A stretch of 14,179 bases of DNA from CAWEBF01 sp963807235 (GTDB taxonomy: Bacteria; Acidobacteriota; Vicinamibacteria; Vicinamibacterales; UBA2999): the NCBI GenBank assembly GCA_963807235.1, contig CAWEBF010000039.1, positions 1 through 14,179 on the forward strand, given 5' to 3'. Under the pieces are notes generated by a model. It was not told where the DNA came from and did no database searches. It was given only the letters and a program-made list of their open reading frames with translations. A program made the translations under genes and the position numbers. Each line of letters starts with the position of its first letter. Position 1 is the first letter of the stretch. Shown here in pieces: positions 1 to 7,011 of the stretch.

Positions 1-206
1 GTGAACTGGGGCCGCAGGAACGGGTTCCCCACTTTCAGAATTTCCGGATCGTCGTTCTTCGGGAAGATGCGGAGCTCCGGTTCCCCTGGACGGTCGACGC
101 GCCGGTTGAAGGCCATGGTGAGCCGGTTGGTGCTGGCCAGGTTCAGCGTGAGCTTCGCGTTCGGAAACACGCCGAAATAGTCGTACTTGTCGCTCCCAGG
201 GTAATA
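1..206 (-). pseudogene. Out-of-frame continuation of the TonB receptor barrel
   Basis: Reading the minus strand from 206 to 3 in the shifted frame gives 68 uninterrupted residues beginning YYPGSDKYDYFGVFPNAK. They include NRLTMAFNRRVDRPGEPEL and DPEILKVGNPFLRPQF, which are typical late-barrel motifs of this receptor family. The fit is restored by adding one base (or removing two) at about 204-208. The gene continues beyond the left edge. It could be a real frameshift mutation or a missing base in the assembly; the sequence alone cannot tell. Confidence 0.8.
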
Positions 207-1831
207 GATGTCTCGGTGGGAATCGTGTACGAGACCTGCGTTTCCTCGAGCCGGAGTCCGCCTTCAAGCGTGTAGCGCGGCGTAATGCGGACAAGGTTGG
301 CGTAGCCGGCGAAGATGTTTTCATCCCACTCCGAGAAATCCCCGAGGCCCGGGTAGATCACACTCTGGACGCCGCGCCGCACCGTGTAGGTAACCGGGAT
401 CCAGCGGCGCTGCAACTTGGTGCCGAGCTCCAAGCGGCCGGTCGGCAGCGGCCGCGTGTAGTCGATGCTGAGGGGCAGAGTATTTTCGATAGCGATGATG
501 TGGGTGTCGTCGGTGCCGATCCGGATCGGCGATACCTCGTTCAGAAAGTAGGCCTCGTCTTCCTTCCCCCGTGTGAACTGAAGGTTGACACCCAGCTCAT
601 GGCCCGGCGCGCCGAACTTGCGCGTCAAATCGACGCTGGCGTTCGTGAACCCGGTTCCCTCATCCTCCCGCCAGAACCAGAACCGTTCCAGCTGTCCCGT
701 CGGCTGCAGGATGAACGGCACCTGCGCGACGTCGATGTGATGCTCGTAATTGTGGACGCCCGAGACGGAGATGGTGTTCGTGTCGTTGAGGGTAAAGTCG
801 GACCCGCCTCGGACGGTGTAGTTATACTGCTCGCGATTTTCCGGCACCTGGGACTCAATCACCCGGCCATCGTCATAGAAGCGCGTGGTGAATTCATTGT
901 TTGGCAGCCGATCCTGCAGCAGCAGATCTCCCTGTATGAACGTGCGCGTCCGCGGCGTGCGATAGTTCAGGTTCACGCTCGGGATCACTTTCTCGTTGTT
1001 CGAGAAGCTGCCGAGATCGGTTGGAAGGTCGCGCCGCTGCTTGGTGAACTGGCCGACGCCCAGCCCAAGGCCGACATCGCCGGACCAGCCAAGCTGCTGT
1101 TCCTTCTTGTAAATGATGTTGATGATGCCCGCCATGCCTGCGGCGTCGAAGCGCGCAGAAGGGTTGTTGATGATTTCAATCGCCTCGATGTTGGCCGCCG
1201 ACACGCCATCAAGCCCCCGCTGATTGCCGAATCCGGTCAGGCTCGACTGCCGCCCATCGATCAGGATGGCGACCTTGTCGCTGCCGCGCAGAGAGACCTT
1301 TCCCTCCTGATCGACCGTCACACCAGGGACGTTCTTCAGCGCGTCGAGCATGGTGCCGGTCGACTGGATGGGTCCGTCACCCACACTGAATATCTGCGTG
1401 TCGAGGCCGGCGGCGCGGATGGTTTCGCCCGTGACCGTGATCTGTTCCTTGAAGCCCTCGATTCGAGGAAGGCGGATATCTCCCAGGTCGTAGGTCTGGT
1501 TCAGCGGACTGACGACCACGTCCGCCTCGGCTTCGAGGAAGCCGGGAAACGTAATCCGGACTCGATACTGGCCCGGCGCCAGACCTTGTATGACGAAGCG
1601 GCCGTTCTCGCCGGCCAGCGCACCCCCGATGGGCGGCGATCCGGCTGCCGCGGCGGGGCTTTCGACGGCAATGGCCGCAAAACTGATCGGTGCGTTACCC
1701 TGCAGGTCGAGTACGCGCCCGGAAAGAATGGCGGTTCCCTGGGCGCAGACCAGGGCCGGAAAGAGCAGGAACGCGGAAAGGACAACGGCAACACGCACAG
1801 GACTTGATGATGACACCACGACGCCTGACAC
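143..1831 (-). CDS. TonB-dependent outer-membrane receptor, N-terminal 562 aa (frameshifted)
   Basis: Outer-membrane receptor expected to take up a bulky ligand using TonB energy. Residues 1-31 form a signal peptide ending VCAQ. Residues 33-120 are a carboxypeptidase-regulatory-like beta domain (SGRVLD...GENGRFVIQGLAPGQYRVRI). Residues about 127-243 are a plug domain with ITVTGE, LKNVPGVTVDQEGKVSLRG, LIDGRQ and NPSARFDAAGMAGIINI. Beta-barrel strands follow. The start chosen is GTG at 1831; no strong Shine-Dalgarno is visible, and other GTG codons follow closely. The frame ends in an unrelated tail (about 21 residues) because the barrel continues in another frame from about 206. Plug and regulatory domains point to the family with the outer membrane beta-barrel domain OMP_b-brl_3; ligand unknown. 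It is divergent from the TPR gene. The receptor identity is secure; the intactness is not. Confidence 0.9.
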   Translation of the reverse strand: MSGVVVSSSSPVRVAVVLSAFLLFPALVCAQGTAILSGRVLDLQGNAPISFAAIAVESPAAAAGSPPIGGALAGENGRFVIQGLAPGQYRVRITFPGFLEAEADVVVSPLNQTYDLGDIRLPRIEGFKEQITVTGETIRAAGLDTQIFSVGDGPIQSTGTMLDALKNVPGVTVDQEGKVSLRGSDKVAILIDGRQSSLTGFGNQRGLDGVSAANIEAIEIINNPSARFDAAGMAGIINIIYKKEQQLGWSGDVGLGLGVGQFTKQRRDLPTDLGSFSNNEKVIPSVNLNYRTPRTRTFIQGDLLLQDRLPNNEFTTRFYDDGRVIESQVPENREQYNYTVRGGSDFTLNDTNTISVSGVHNYEHHIDVAQVPFILQPTGQLERFWFWREDEGTGFTNASVDLTRKFGAPGHELGVNLQFTRGKEDEAYFLNEVSPIRIGTDDTHIIAIENTLPLSIDYTRPLPTGRLELGTKLQRRWIPVTYTVRRGVQSVIYPGLGDFSEWDENIFAGYANLVRITPRYTLEGGLRLEETQVSYTIPTETSITLGATSTTISACFRTRSSR

Positions 1832-1899
1832 TAACCGGATTGCGGATCATCGGCCGGAAATCGTATCACTCGTGACAACAACCCGCGCGTCCTGCCGGG

Positions 1900-1905
1900 T
1901 ATACT
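1900..1905 (+). promoter_or_regulatory. Possible -10 element (TATACT) for the TPR gene
   Basis: TATACT followed by CGCGCC lies 16 bases before the ATG at 1922. No good -35 box lies at 16-18 bases; GTGACA at 1872 is 22 bases away. Other upstream regions here show similar boxes (TACAAT at 3949, CATAAT at 6997 and 8818), which lends slight support. Confidence 0.35.
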
Positions 1906-1921
1906 CGCGCCACCTGTTGCG

Positions 1922-2647
1922 ATGGGATTCTTTCAGTTCTTTCAATGGGGACTGATCCTCCAGGCGCTTGCGCTCGTCCACTTCATCCGCCGACGGCCGA
2001 ACACGCTCTGGCTGTACGCCATCATCTTCCTCGGTGGCGTCGGCGCGTTCGTCTACATCCTCGTCGAGGTCGTTCCAGACCTTGGGCTCCTGAGGCAGGT
2101 CTACGACGCGTTCGGACGCCGCAAGCGGATCAAGATGCTCGAGGCGCTGGTGCTCGAGAACCCTGCTTCCGGCAACTACGAGGAGCTCGGCGATCTCTAC
2201 CTGGACGAGAAGAATTTCAGGCGGGCGAAGGAGTGCTACGACAAGGCGATCTCGCCTCGCAGCATGCACATCGATCCGGTCTATCGACGCGGGATCGCCC
2301 AAATCAATCTCGGTGATTTCGGTGGCGCGGTGGCCGACCTGGAGGTCGTCACCTCCCGCGAGCCGAAATACGATTCGCACCGTGCGATGGCGTTGCTTGC
2401 CCACGCCTACGCCAATACCGGCCAGCACGACAAGGCGGGGGCGCTGTTCGAGCAGGTCGCCCAGGTGTCCACGCTGTCGGAAACCTGCCTGAACTACGCC
2501 ACCTTCCTCGCGTCGCAGAACCGCACCGCCGAAGCCCGTGAGTGGGCCGAACGTGTGCTGGCACGGCGGGCGACCATGCCCGGCTACCTGCAGCGGCGCG
2601 AGCGGCCGTGGTTCCGGAAAGCCAGGACGCTACTGAAGAAGTTGTGA
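1922..2647 (+). CDS. Membrane-anchored tetratricopeptide-repeat protein
   Basis: 241-aa protein with two N-terminal hydrophobic helices at about residues 5-20 and 29-50 (WLYAIIFLGGVGAFVYILVE), an arrangement like the PLDc_N two-helix anchor. From about residue 80 onward come roughly four TPR-like helical pairs (YEELGDLYLDEKNFRRAKEC, YRRGIAQINLGDFGGAVADL, ALLAHAYANTGQHDKAGALF, NYATFLASQNRTAEAREWAE). The likely role is a cytoplasmic-face protein-protein scaffold; the partner is unknown. ATG at 1922 is chosen because it begins the first helix directly. Its last 18 bases overlap the 3' end of the convergent TfoX-like gene. The TPR assignment is by pattern; no enzymatic motif was seen. Confidence 0.8.
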   Translation: MGFFQFFQWGLILQALALVHFIRRRPNTLWLYAIIFLGGVGAFVYILVEVVPDLGLLRQVYDAFGRRKRIKMLEALVLENPASGNYEELGDLYLDEKNFRRAKECYDKAISPRSMHIDPVYRRGIAQINLGDFGGAVADLEVVTSREPKYDSHRAMALLAHAYANTGQHDKAGALFEQVAQVSTLSETCLNYATFLASQNRTAEAREWAERVLARRATMPGYLQRRERPWFRKARTLLKKL

Positions 2648-3010
2648 TCGGCGTCTCGTGGGCGGAGTGGGAACGATGCCGAAGCGCCGGTCGTTCCGTG
2701 CCATGCGCTTCGCTACTGTCGCCATCGTGGACTCGAAGTCTCGATGCGTCGAGTCGATGTAGAGCCACTTTCGCAGGACGGCATGCGGCATCAAGGCTGG
2801 ACAGTCGGCTCGAATCGAGTCCTGGTGCTCATGATCCGTGCAGATCAGCACGCCGTGCCACTTCCAGCGGCCAGTCTTCGTAGGCTCCACGAGCACCAGC
2901 ATCTGGCGCTCGTGGAGGTAGGCGGCAAGCCCGCCGAACATCCTCTTGGTGAAAAAGCTGGAGTGCCCGGCGAAGGCTTCGAGAATCCACTCGTTGTCGA
3001 ACGTCTTCAT
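2630..3010 (-). CDS. TfoX N-terminal-domain-like small protein
   Basis: 126-aa protein beginning MKTFDNEWILEAFAG. The motif TKRMFGGLAAYLHERQMLVLV resembles the TfoX/Sxy N-terminal domain (typically R-x-MFGG-x-x-x-Y then a strand). In gammaproteobacteria TfoX controls competence genes, but most stand-alone TfoX-N proteins have no known role. The C-terminal part (residues 60-126) is basic and ends RRRSQLLQ. The start is ATG at 3010, chosen because the upstream frame reads through low-complexity shadow sequence and the regulator's restored stop ends only 20 bases upstream. It probably shares a transcript with the AraC/GyrI regulator. The family call is moderately certain. Confidence 0.7.
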   Translation of the reverse strand: MKTFDNEWILEAFAGHSSFFTKRMFGGLAAYLHERQMLVLVEPTKTGRWKWHGVLICTDHEHQDSIRADCPALMPHAVLRKWLYIDSTHRDFESTMATVAKRMARNDRRFGIVPTPPTRRRSQLLQ

Positions 3011-3030
3011 GCGTCGATTTCGCGCGATGC

Positions 3031-3094
3031 TCAGCGGAGCGGCAGCCAGATCTCCGTCTTGAGCTCGGTGGGCGATACCGTGCGGGCGTCGCTC
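3031..3094 (-). other. Out-of-frame C-terminal tail of the GyrI-like domain
   Basis: Immediately after VEEY, the next frame reads SDARTVSPTELKTEIWLPLR and then TGA at 3033-3031. This is the expected GyrI ending (usually EEYLxDPxxTPPxELxTEIxLPL). Adding one base to TACTGAGC, for example TACCTGAGC, restores VEEYLSDARTVSP. The tail ends 20 bases before the TfoX-like ATG, which fits an operon. Confidence 0.75.
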
Positions 3095-3887
3095 AGTACT
3101 CCTCCACGAGCGGCGCGTTGTCCGGCTCCTCGCCGCTCTGAGCCAGCCACGTGCCGTACAGCCACTTGTACGGGCGGTCGAGCTCCGCGTACGGCCCGAC
3201 GTGGAGCACGACGGCGTATCGCCCGCCGCGGATCTCCCGGGCCTGCAGCTCGCCGCCCGGCGTGCAGCCTTCTGCAACAGCCAGACAGGCATCGGCACGC
3301 AGGGCGGTGACAGGAGTCGCCGCCGGGTCGTCGTAGTAGATGCCGAACGTCCGGATCGCTGGCCCGAGCAGGCCTTGCCCGCCGGCCACGGCGAGCAATC
3401 GCTCGAAGGTGCCGCCGATGTTCATGTAGGGGCCCCGATGCGGCAGTGCCGCCACTCGAAGCGGCGGCGTCTGCCGGATCGAGACCTCGTAGGTCGTCAT
3501 CGTTTCCATCGCATCCTCCTGTCTGTTCGCGGTTGGCGTGGGAACGAACGAGGCCCGGTAGCGCGCCGGGGGAGCGCCATACGCGGTCTTGAACGCCCGC
3601 GTAAAGGCTTCCTGGCTTCCGTACCCGGCACGCCGCGCGACGCGAGCCACCGGCAGCTCACCGGTGATGAGCTCGACCGCTGCTCTGTGCATTCGCAACC
3701 GTCGCACGGTGTCGGCCGCCGTCTCCCCTTGCATCGCGCGATACACGCGATGGAAGTGGTACGGCGACAGACATGCCACGTCCGCCAGACGCGTCAGGTC
3801 GAGCGTGTCATCCAGGTGATCGGTCAGCCACCTGAACACCCGCTCGAGCCGGTCCGCGTAGTCGTTTCGTGTGGTCCGTTCGTTCAT
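3093..3887 (-). CDS. AraC-family transcriptional regulator with GyrI-like effector domain (C-terminus frameshifted)
   Basis: 264 residues as read. Residues about 10-112 are an AraC double helix-turn-helix (LADVACLSPYHFHRVYRAM and VARRAGYGSQEAFTRAFKTAYG, ending APPARYR). Residues about 132-264 are a GyrI-like small-molecule-binding domain (HRGPYMNIGGTFERLL, GIYYDDP, GGRYAVVLHVGPY). Such proteins resemble SoxS/Rob-type activators and often respond to hydrophobic or toxic compounds. Start ATG at 3887 is preferred over ATG at 3953, since MNERTT...DYADRLERVFRWL matches usual AraC N-termini and the longer form would run into the divergent promoter region. The frame stops right after VEEY, where the family continues to a final strand, so the end is probably frameshifted. 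Likely divergently linked to the MBL gene. Confidence 0.88.
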   Translation of the reverse strand: MNERTTRNDYADRLERVFRWLTDHLDDTLDLTRLADVACLSPYHFHRVYRAMQGETAADTVRRLRMHRAAVELITGELPVARVARRAGYGSQEAFTRAFKTAYGAPPARYRASFVPTPTANRQEDAMETMTTYEVSIRQTPPLRVAALPHRGPYMNIGGTFERLLAVAGGQGLLGPAIRTFGIYYDDPAATPVTALRADACLAVAEGCTPGGELQAREIRGGRYAVVLHVGPYAELDRPYKWLYGTWLAQSGEEPDNAPLVEEY

Positions 3888-3948
3888 GAGGCCCGATGGT
3901 AGGGTGCACGCCTTGACTTGGATTGCTATCTTGCCTGATCTGTTGGTG

Positions 3949-3954
3949 TACAAT
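3949..3954 (+). promoter_or_regulatory. Possible -10 element (TACAAT) for the MBL gene
   Basis: TACAAT lies 28 bases before the GTG start at 3983, within the 95-base gap between the divergent regulator and hydrolase genes. TTGACT at 3913 and TTGCCT at 3931 are at wrong spacings for a -35 box, so the call is weak. This gap is also the natural place for an operator bound by the AraC/GyrI protein; no clear operator repeat was seen. Confidence 0.3.
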
Positions 3955-3982
3955 CCGCTGCGGCGGGGATGGAGGGGAACTC

Positions 3983-5407
3983 GTGCGTGCTCGACTGCCG
4001 CTGATTGTCGGCCTGGTGGCGTGGTCGCTGACGCCCGCGCACGCGCAGGACGCCAAGACCGTTGTGGCCCAGGCCACCAAGGCCATGGGCGCCGCCAACC
4101 TGACCTCGATCATGCTCGCCGGCGATGCCGTGCAGGGCAACTTCGGCCAGAGCCGCACGATCACGTTCGGGCTGGCCTCGACGAACATCAGGAACTACCG
4201 CAATACGATCGACTTCACGACCTCGGCGATGCACGCCACCGGCGACGGCGCGCCTGGAGCGCCGGGGCGACGCGGCGGTCCGCCGCCCCCGGCCGCCCCG
4301 TACGAGCTGACGGTCACTGCCGCCTCCCCATGGCCGGAGCAGTTTCACATCTGGGTAACGCCGTGGGGATTCCTGCGCGGCGCCGCCGCAAACGCGGCGT
4401 CGGTACGCGACACGAAGATTAGCGGGGTGCCGTACAAGCTGGTGACGTGGTCGCCGCCGCTGAAGGCGCCTTCGGGAAAGCCCTACCGCGTCGTCGGCTA
4501 CATCAACCCGCTGCAGCTGGTGGACCGGGTCGAGACGTGGGTGGACCACCCGATCTTCGGCGACTTGCACGTGGACACGACCTACATCGACTTCCAGGAC
4601 GTCGAGGGCGTCAAGGTGCCGACGCGAACCGCCCGGAAGCAGGCTGGGATGGAAACGTTCGTGGCCATCATCAACGGCGTGCGCGTGAACCCGGCCGACG
4701 TCGCCGAGCTGGTCGCCGGGCCGGCACCACCGCCGCCAGCGCCTGTGCCGCCAGCGGCCTCCGAGAAGCTCGCCGACGGCGTCTACCGCATCACCGGCGG
4801 CTACGTCTCACTGGCCGTCGAGTTCAAGGACCACGTCGTCGTGCTCGAGGGCGGACCCAGCGAGGCCAGCGCGCTGGCGGTCATCGCCGAGACGAAGCGG
4901 CTCTTCCCAGCCAAACGCATCAAGTACGTGGTGAGCACGCATCCCCATTTCGATCATGCGGCGGGCCTGGCGCCATACATCGCCGAGGGCGTCACCGTCA
5001 TCGCGGACGACAACAGCAAGTTCTTCGTCGAGGCGGCTTTCAGCGAGCCGCGCACGCTGGTCGGCGACCTGCTGGCGAAGTCAGGCAAGAAGCCCAAGGT
5101 CGAAGGAGTGATCGACACGCTGGCGCTGAAGGACGACACGCGGGCGCTGGAGCTGTTTCACGTGGACGACCTCCAGCACACCGACTCGATGCTGGTGGCG
5201 CTGCTGCCGAAAGAGCGGATCCTCTTCACCGCCGACTTCAACGTTCCGCGGCCCGGTCAGGCGGTCAGCCCGTCGATCACGACTCTCGTGGCCAACCTCG
5301 ATCGGCTGAAGCTCGACTTCGATCGCCACGTGATGGTGCATCCACCGATCCCGGATCGCCCGATGACCAGGGCCGACCTCTACGAGTTGGCGAAAGGGGG
5401 GAAATAA
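3983..5407 (+). CDS. Secreted MBL-fold metallo-hydrolase with extra N-terminal domain
   Basis: 474-aa exported hydrolase. GTG at 3983 is chosen over the upstream TTG because GGAGGGG (3971-3977) is well placed and the next 22 residues form a signal peptide ending AHAQ. Residues about 23-245 are an extra domain of unknown function. A Pro/Ala-rich linker (PAPPPPAPVPPAA, about 247-259) leads to the metallo-beta-lactamase domain. All seven canonical ligands can be placed: H320, H322, D324, H325 (THPHFDHAAG), H399 (LQHTDS), D418 (TADFN) and H453 (VHPP). A binuclear zinc site is therefore expected. Substrate unknown; lactonase, esterase or other hydrolysis are all open. The stop is one base before the TTG start of the DUF6152-like gene, implying translational coupling. 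Confidence 0.88.
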   Translation: MRARLPLIVGLVAWSLTPAHAQDAKTVVAQATKAMGAANLTSIMLAGDAVQGNFGQSRTITFGLASTNIRNYRNTIDFTTSAMHATGDGAPGAPGRRGGPPPPAAPYELTVTAASPWPEQFHIWVTPWGFLRGAAANAASVRDTKISGVPYKLVTWSPPLKAPSGKPYRVVGYINPLQLVDRVETWVDHPIFGDLHVDTTYIDFQDVEGVKVPTRTARKQAGMETFVAIINGVRVNPADVAELVAGPAPPPPAPVPPAASEKLADGVYRITGGYVSLAVEFKDHVVVLEGGPSEASALAVIAETKRLFPAKRIKYVVSTHPHFDHAAGLAPYIAEGVTVIADDNSKFFVEAAFSEPRTLVGDLLAKSGKKPKVEGVIDTLALKDDTRALELFHVDDLQHTDSMLVALLPKERILFTADFNVPRPGQAVSPSITTLVANLDRLKLDFDRHVMVHPPIPDRPMTRADLYELAKGGK

Positions 5408-5408
5408 C

Positions 5409-5798
5409 TTGCGCGGCGTCCTGGTGCTGGTCCTGGCCCTGACGGCGGCTCCCCTGCTCGCGCATCACTCGTTCGCGACCATGTATCTCGAGCAGGACAT
5501 GATCGAGGTGGAGGGCGAGGTGGTCGAGTTCCAATACGTGAATCCGCACGCGTGGGTGCACGTGAACGCCCAGGATCCGTTCGGGCGCCCAAAGACCTAC
5601 GCCGCGGAGTGGGCCAGCCGCTCCCGCCTGGAGGGCGACGGCATCAAGAAGGACACGCTGCGGGAAGGCGACAGCGTGCGGATCTGGGCCTCACCCAATC
5701 GGAATCCGAACGACAACCGCATCCGCCTCCGCCGGATCGAGCGTCGCCGGGACAAGTGGCAGTGGGGCGGCCAGCCGGCCCGGCAGGAGGATCGGTAG
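5409..5798 (+). CDS. DUF6152-like small secreted protein (copy 1)
   Basis: 129-aa exported protein. The start is TTG at 5409, preceded by a G-rich Shine-Dalgarno at about 5396-5401 inside the end of the MBL gene. Residues 1-18 form a signal peptide, so mature protein begins H19-H20-SFATMY. A beta strand pattern follows (EVEGEVVEFQYVNPHAWVHV) with NPH at 45-47, then KTYAAEWASRSRLEGDGIKKDTLREGDSVRIWASPNR. This layout matches DUF6152: HHSFA, G-x-V, NPH, W, and a late G-x-x-V/I-strand. The function of the family is not established. The mature His-His plus His47 and His51 suggest metal binding (inference). Convergent with the next copy, with six bases between stops. Confidence 0.8.
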   Translation: MRGVLVLVLALTAAPLLAHHSFATMYLEQDMIEVEGEVVEFQYVNPHAWVHVNAQDPFGRPKTYAAEWASRSRLEGDGIKKDTLREGDSVRIWASPNRNPNDNRIRLRRIERRRDKWQWGGQPARQEDR

Positions 5799-5804
5799 CC
5801 TGAC

Positions 5805-6188
5805 TTACGGCGCGGCGCGGCCGTCGGCCCGCACCACGCCCGTGCCCTTGCCCAGGACGTCCAGGCCTGGCGCGCCGCTGGTGGCGCGATGCCCCTTGAT
5901 GACCAGCTCCTCGCCTGCCTTGAAGGTGTCGATCGAGAAGCCCTGGCGCCGTAGTGACGGCACGGCGCCGGGACCGAAGTAGACGTCCCAGTCGGTCTTC
6001 ACGCCCTTGTCGTCGGGCGCCTCGACGATGAGGATCGGATGCGGGTTGGTGAAGACCCAGCGCTTCACCGTCCCCTTCAACTCCATGATCTTGCTCTCGT
6101 CGAACAGGCCCACCTGGCCGTGGTGAGCCGAGGCGGCGATCGACGCGCCCAGGATGATGGCTCCGACAAACGCTGCAGGTTTCGTCAT
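5805..6188 (-). CDS. DUF6152-like small secreted protein (copy 2)
   Basis: 127-aa exported protein. The start ATG at 6188 has GGAAGA about ten bases upstream. Residues 1-21 form a signal peptide ending ASA, so mature protein begins H22-H23-GQVGLFDESK. The fold pattern ELKGTVKRWVFTNPHPILIVEA carries NPH at 48-50. Later segments are WDVYFGPGAVPSLRRQGF and GEELVIKGHRATSGAPG, equivalent to the late strand of the family. The usual HHSFA is HHGQV here, so this is a divergent copy. Only two bases separate the ATG from the stop of the upstream 253-aa secreted protein gene, so the two are co-translated. Function unknown. Confidence 0.8.
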   Translation of the reverse strand: MTKPAAFVGAIILGASIAASAHHGQVGLFDESKIMELKGTVKRWVFTNPHPILIVEAPDDKGVKTDWDVYFGPGAVPSLRRQGFSIDTFKAGEELVIKGHRATSGAPGLDVLGKGTGVVRADGRAAP

Positions 6189-6190
6189 GG

Positions 6191-6952
6191 TCAGTTCTTC
6201 CGGTTGATCGGCGGATCCTGCGGGTACTTGGACTTGACCACATGCAGGTTGCGCTGCGCCGACACGGGATCGCAGCCCCACGGCAGCGACATCGGTTCCG
6301 TGGTCGCACGCAGCTCCATCGTGTAGGTGATCGGGCCGAGCAGGAACACCGGGTCCTCGGCCGTCAGCTCCAGCCGCAGCGTTTCGCCCTGGCGTGAGTA
6401 GCGCTCCACGAGACGCTTCTGGGTGGACGACGGCGCGTTGATCGCGTCGCCGGCAAAGCCTTCGGGATCGAACGTGAACCGGCTGCTTTCGACCACCAGC
6501 TGGTTGCCTTCGTAGCGGCCCGTCGAGTAGCCGTGCATGAACAGCAGCCCGTTTCGGGGTGGCTGGTGGCCCTTCCCCTCGAGCCACACCGTGCGCGTGA
6601 CGTCGTCCTTCTCGTAGGTGAAGTTCACGCGATCCGGCAGCTGCTCGATCTTCACCGCCCACGGGTCGCCGAAGATGATCGGCAGCGTGGCCGGCGAGCA
6701 GTCGTACTTCGGAGCCGCCACCTCGTCGAAGGCCGCGATCAGCGCCTTGCCGCGCGCGGTCATCAGGCGCTCGGCGCCCTTGACGTTCATCTCCGGGCAC
6801 ACGTCCGAGTTGGCGGGCATGCACCGCCGGCCGGAATACGTGCCGGACACGTTCGGCGCACCACCTGGCGCGCCCTGCGATTGCGCGAGGACGGCGGCCC
6901 CAAGGCCCGCCGCCAGGGCGATGCCGAACGCCAATCGAGCAGACAGTCTCAT
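6191..6952 (-). CDS. Secreted protein of unknown function, member of the large partner family (253 aa)
   Basis: Exported protein. Start ATG at 6952 is chosen because GGAGCGAAG lies upstream at suitable spacing and the first 23 residues form a signal peptide ending VLA. Conserved-looking pieces are GAPNVSGTYSGRRC near the mature N-terminus, then FGDPWAVKIEQLPDRVNFTY, STGRYEGNQLVVESSRF, QKRLVERYSRQGETLRLEL and TAEDPVFLLGPITYTMELRA. The segment GxxxGRYEGNQLVV aligns with GDSVARWEGDTLVV in the 12598 gene and GDTIGFWDGDALIT in the 8867 gene. Four Cys (including C44, C52 and WGCDP) could form disulfides. I recognise the family only as uncharacterised secreted beta-rich proteins. Coupled to DUF6152-like copy 2. 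Confidence 0.75.
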   Translation of the reverse strand: MRLSARLAFGIALAAGLGAAVLAQSQGAPGGAPNVSGTYSGRRCMPANSDVCPEMNVKGAERLMTARGKALIAAFDEVAAPKYDCSPATLPIIFGDPWAVKIEQLPDRVNFTYEKDDVTRTVWLEGKGHQPPRNGLLFMHGYSTGRYEGNQLVVESSRFTFDPEGFAGDAINAPSSTQKRLVERYSRQGETLRLELTAEDPVFLLGPITYTMELRATTEPMSLPWGCDPVSAQRNLHVVKSKYPQDPPINRKN

Positions 6953-6996
6953 ACGTCTTCGCTCCATTCGAAGCGGAACGATACCACCACTGCCAG

Positions 6997-7002
6997 CATA
7001 AT
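6997..7002 (+). promoter_or_regulatory. Possible -10 element (CATAAT) for the MFS transporter
   Basis: CATAAT followed by AGCGCTGCG lies only nine bases before the ATG at 7012, in a 59-base divergent gap. If used, the mRNA would be nearly leaderless, which fits the absence of a Shine-Dalgarno before this gene. No -35 match was seen. Confidence 0.35.
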
Positions 7003-7011
7003 AGCGCTGCG

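Noticed and set aside
500..1807. Long plus-strand open frame (435 codons) opposite the TonB receptor
   Set aside because: Antisense shadow caused by high GC; the protein has no recognisable domain while the minus strand has clear receptor motifs.
3923..3982. Upstream TTG start at 3923 for the MBL hydrolase
   Set aside because: It would prepend cysteine-rich non-signal sequence; GTG 3983 has a good Shine-Dalgarno and begins a proper signal peptide.
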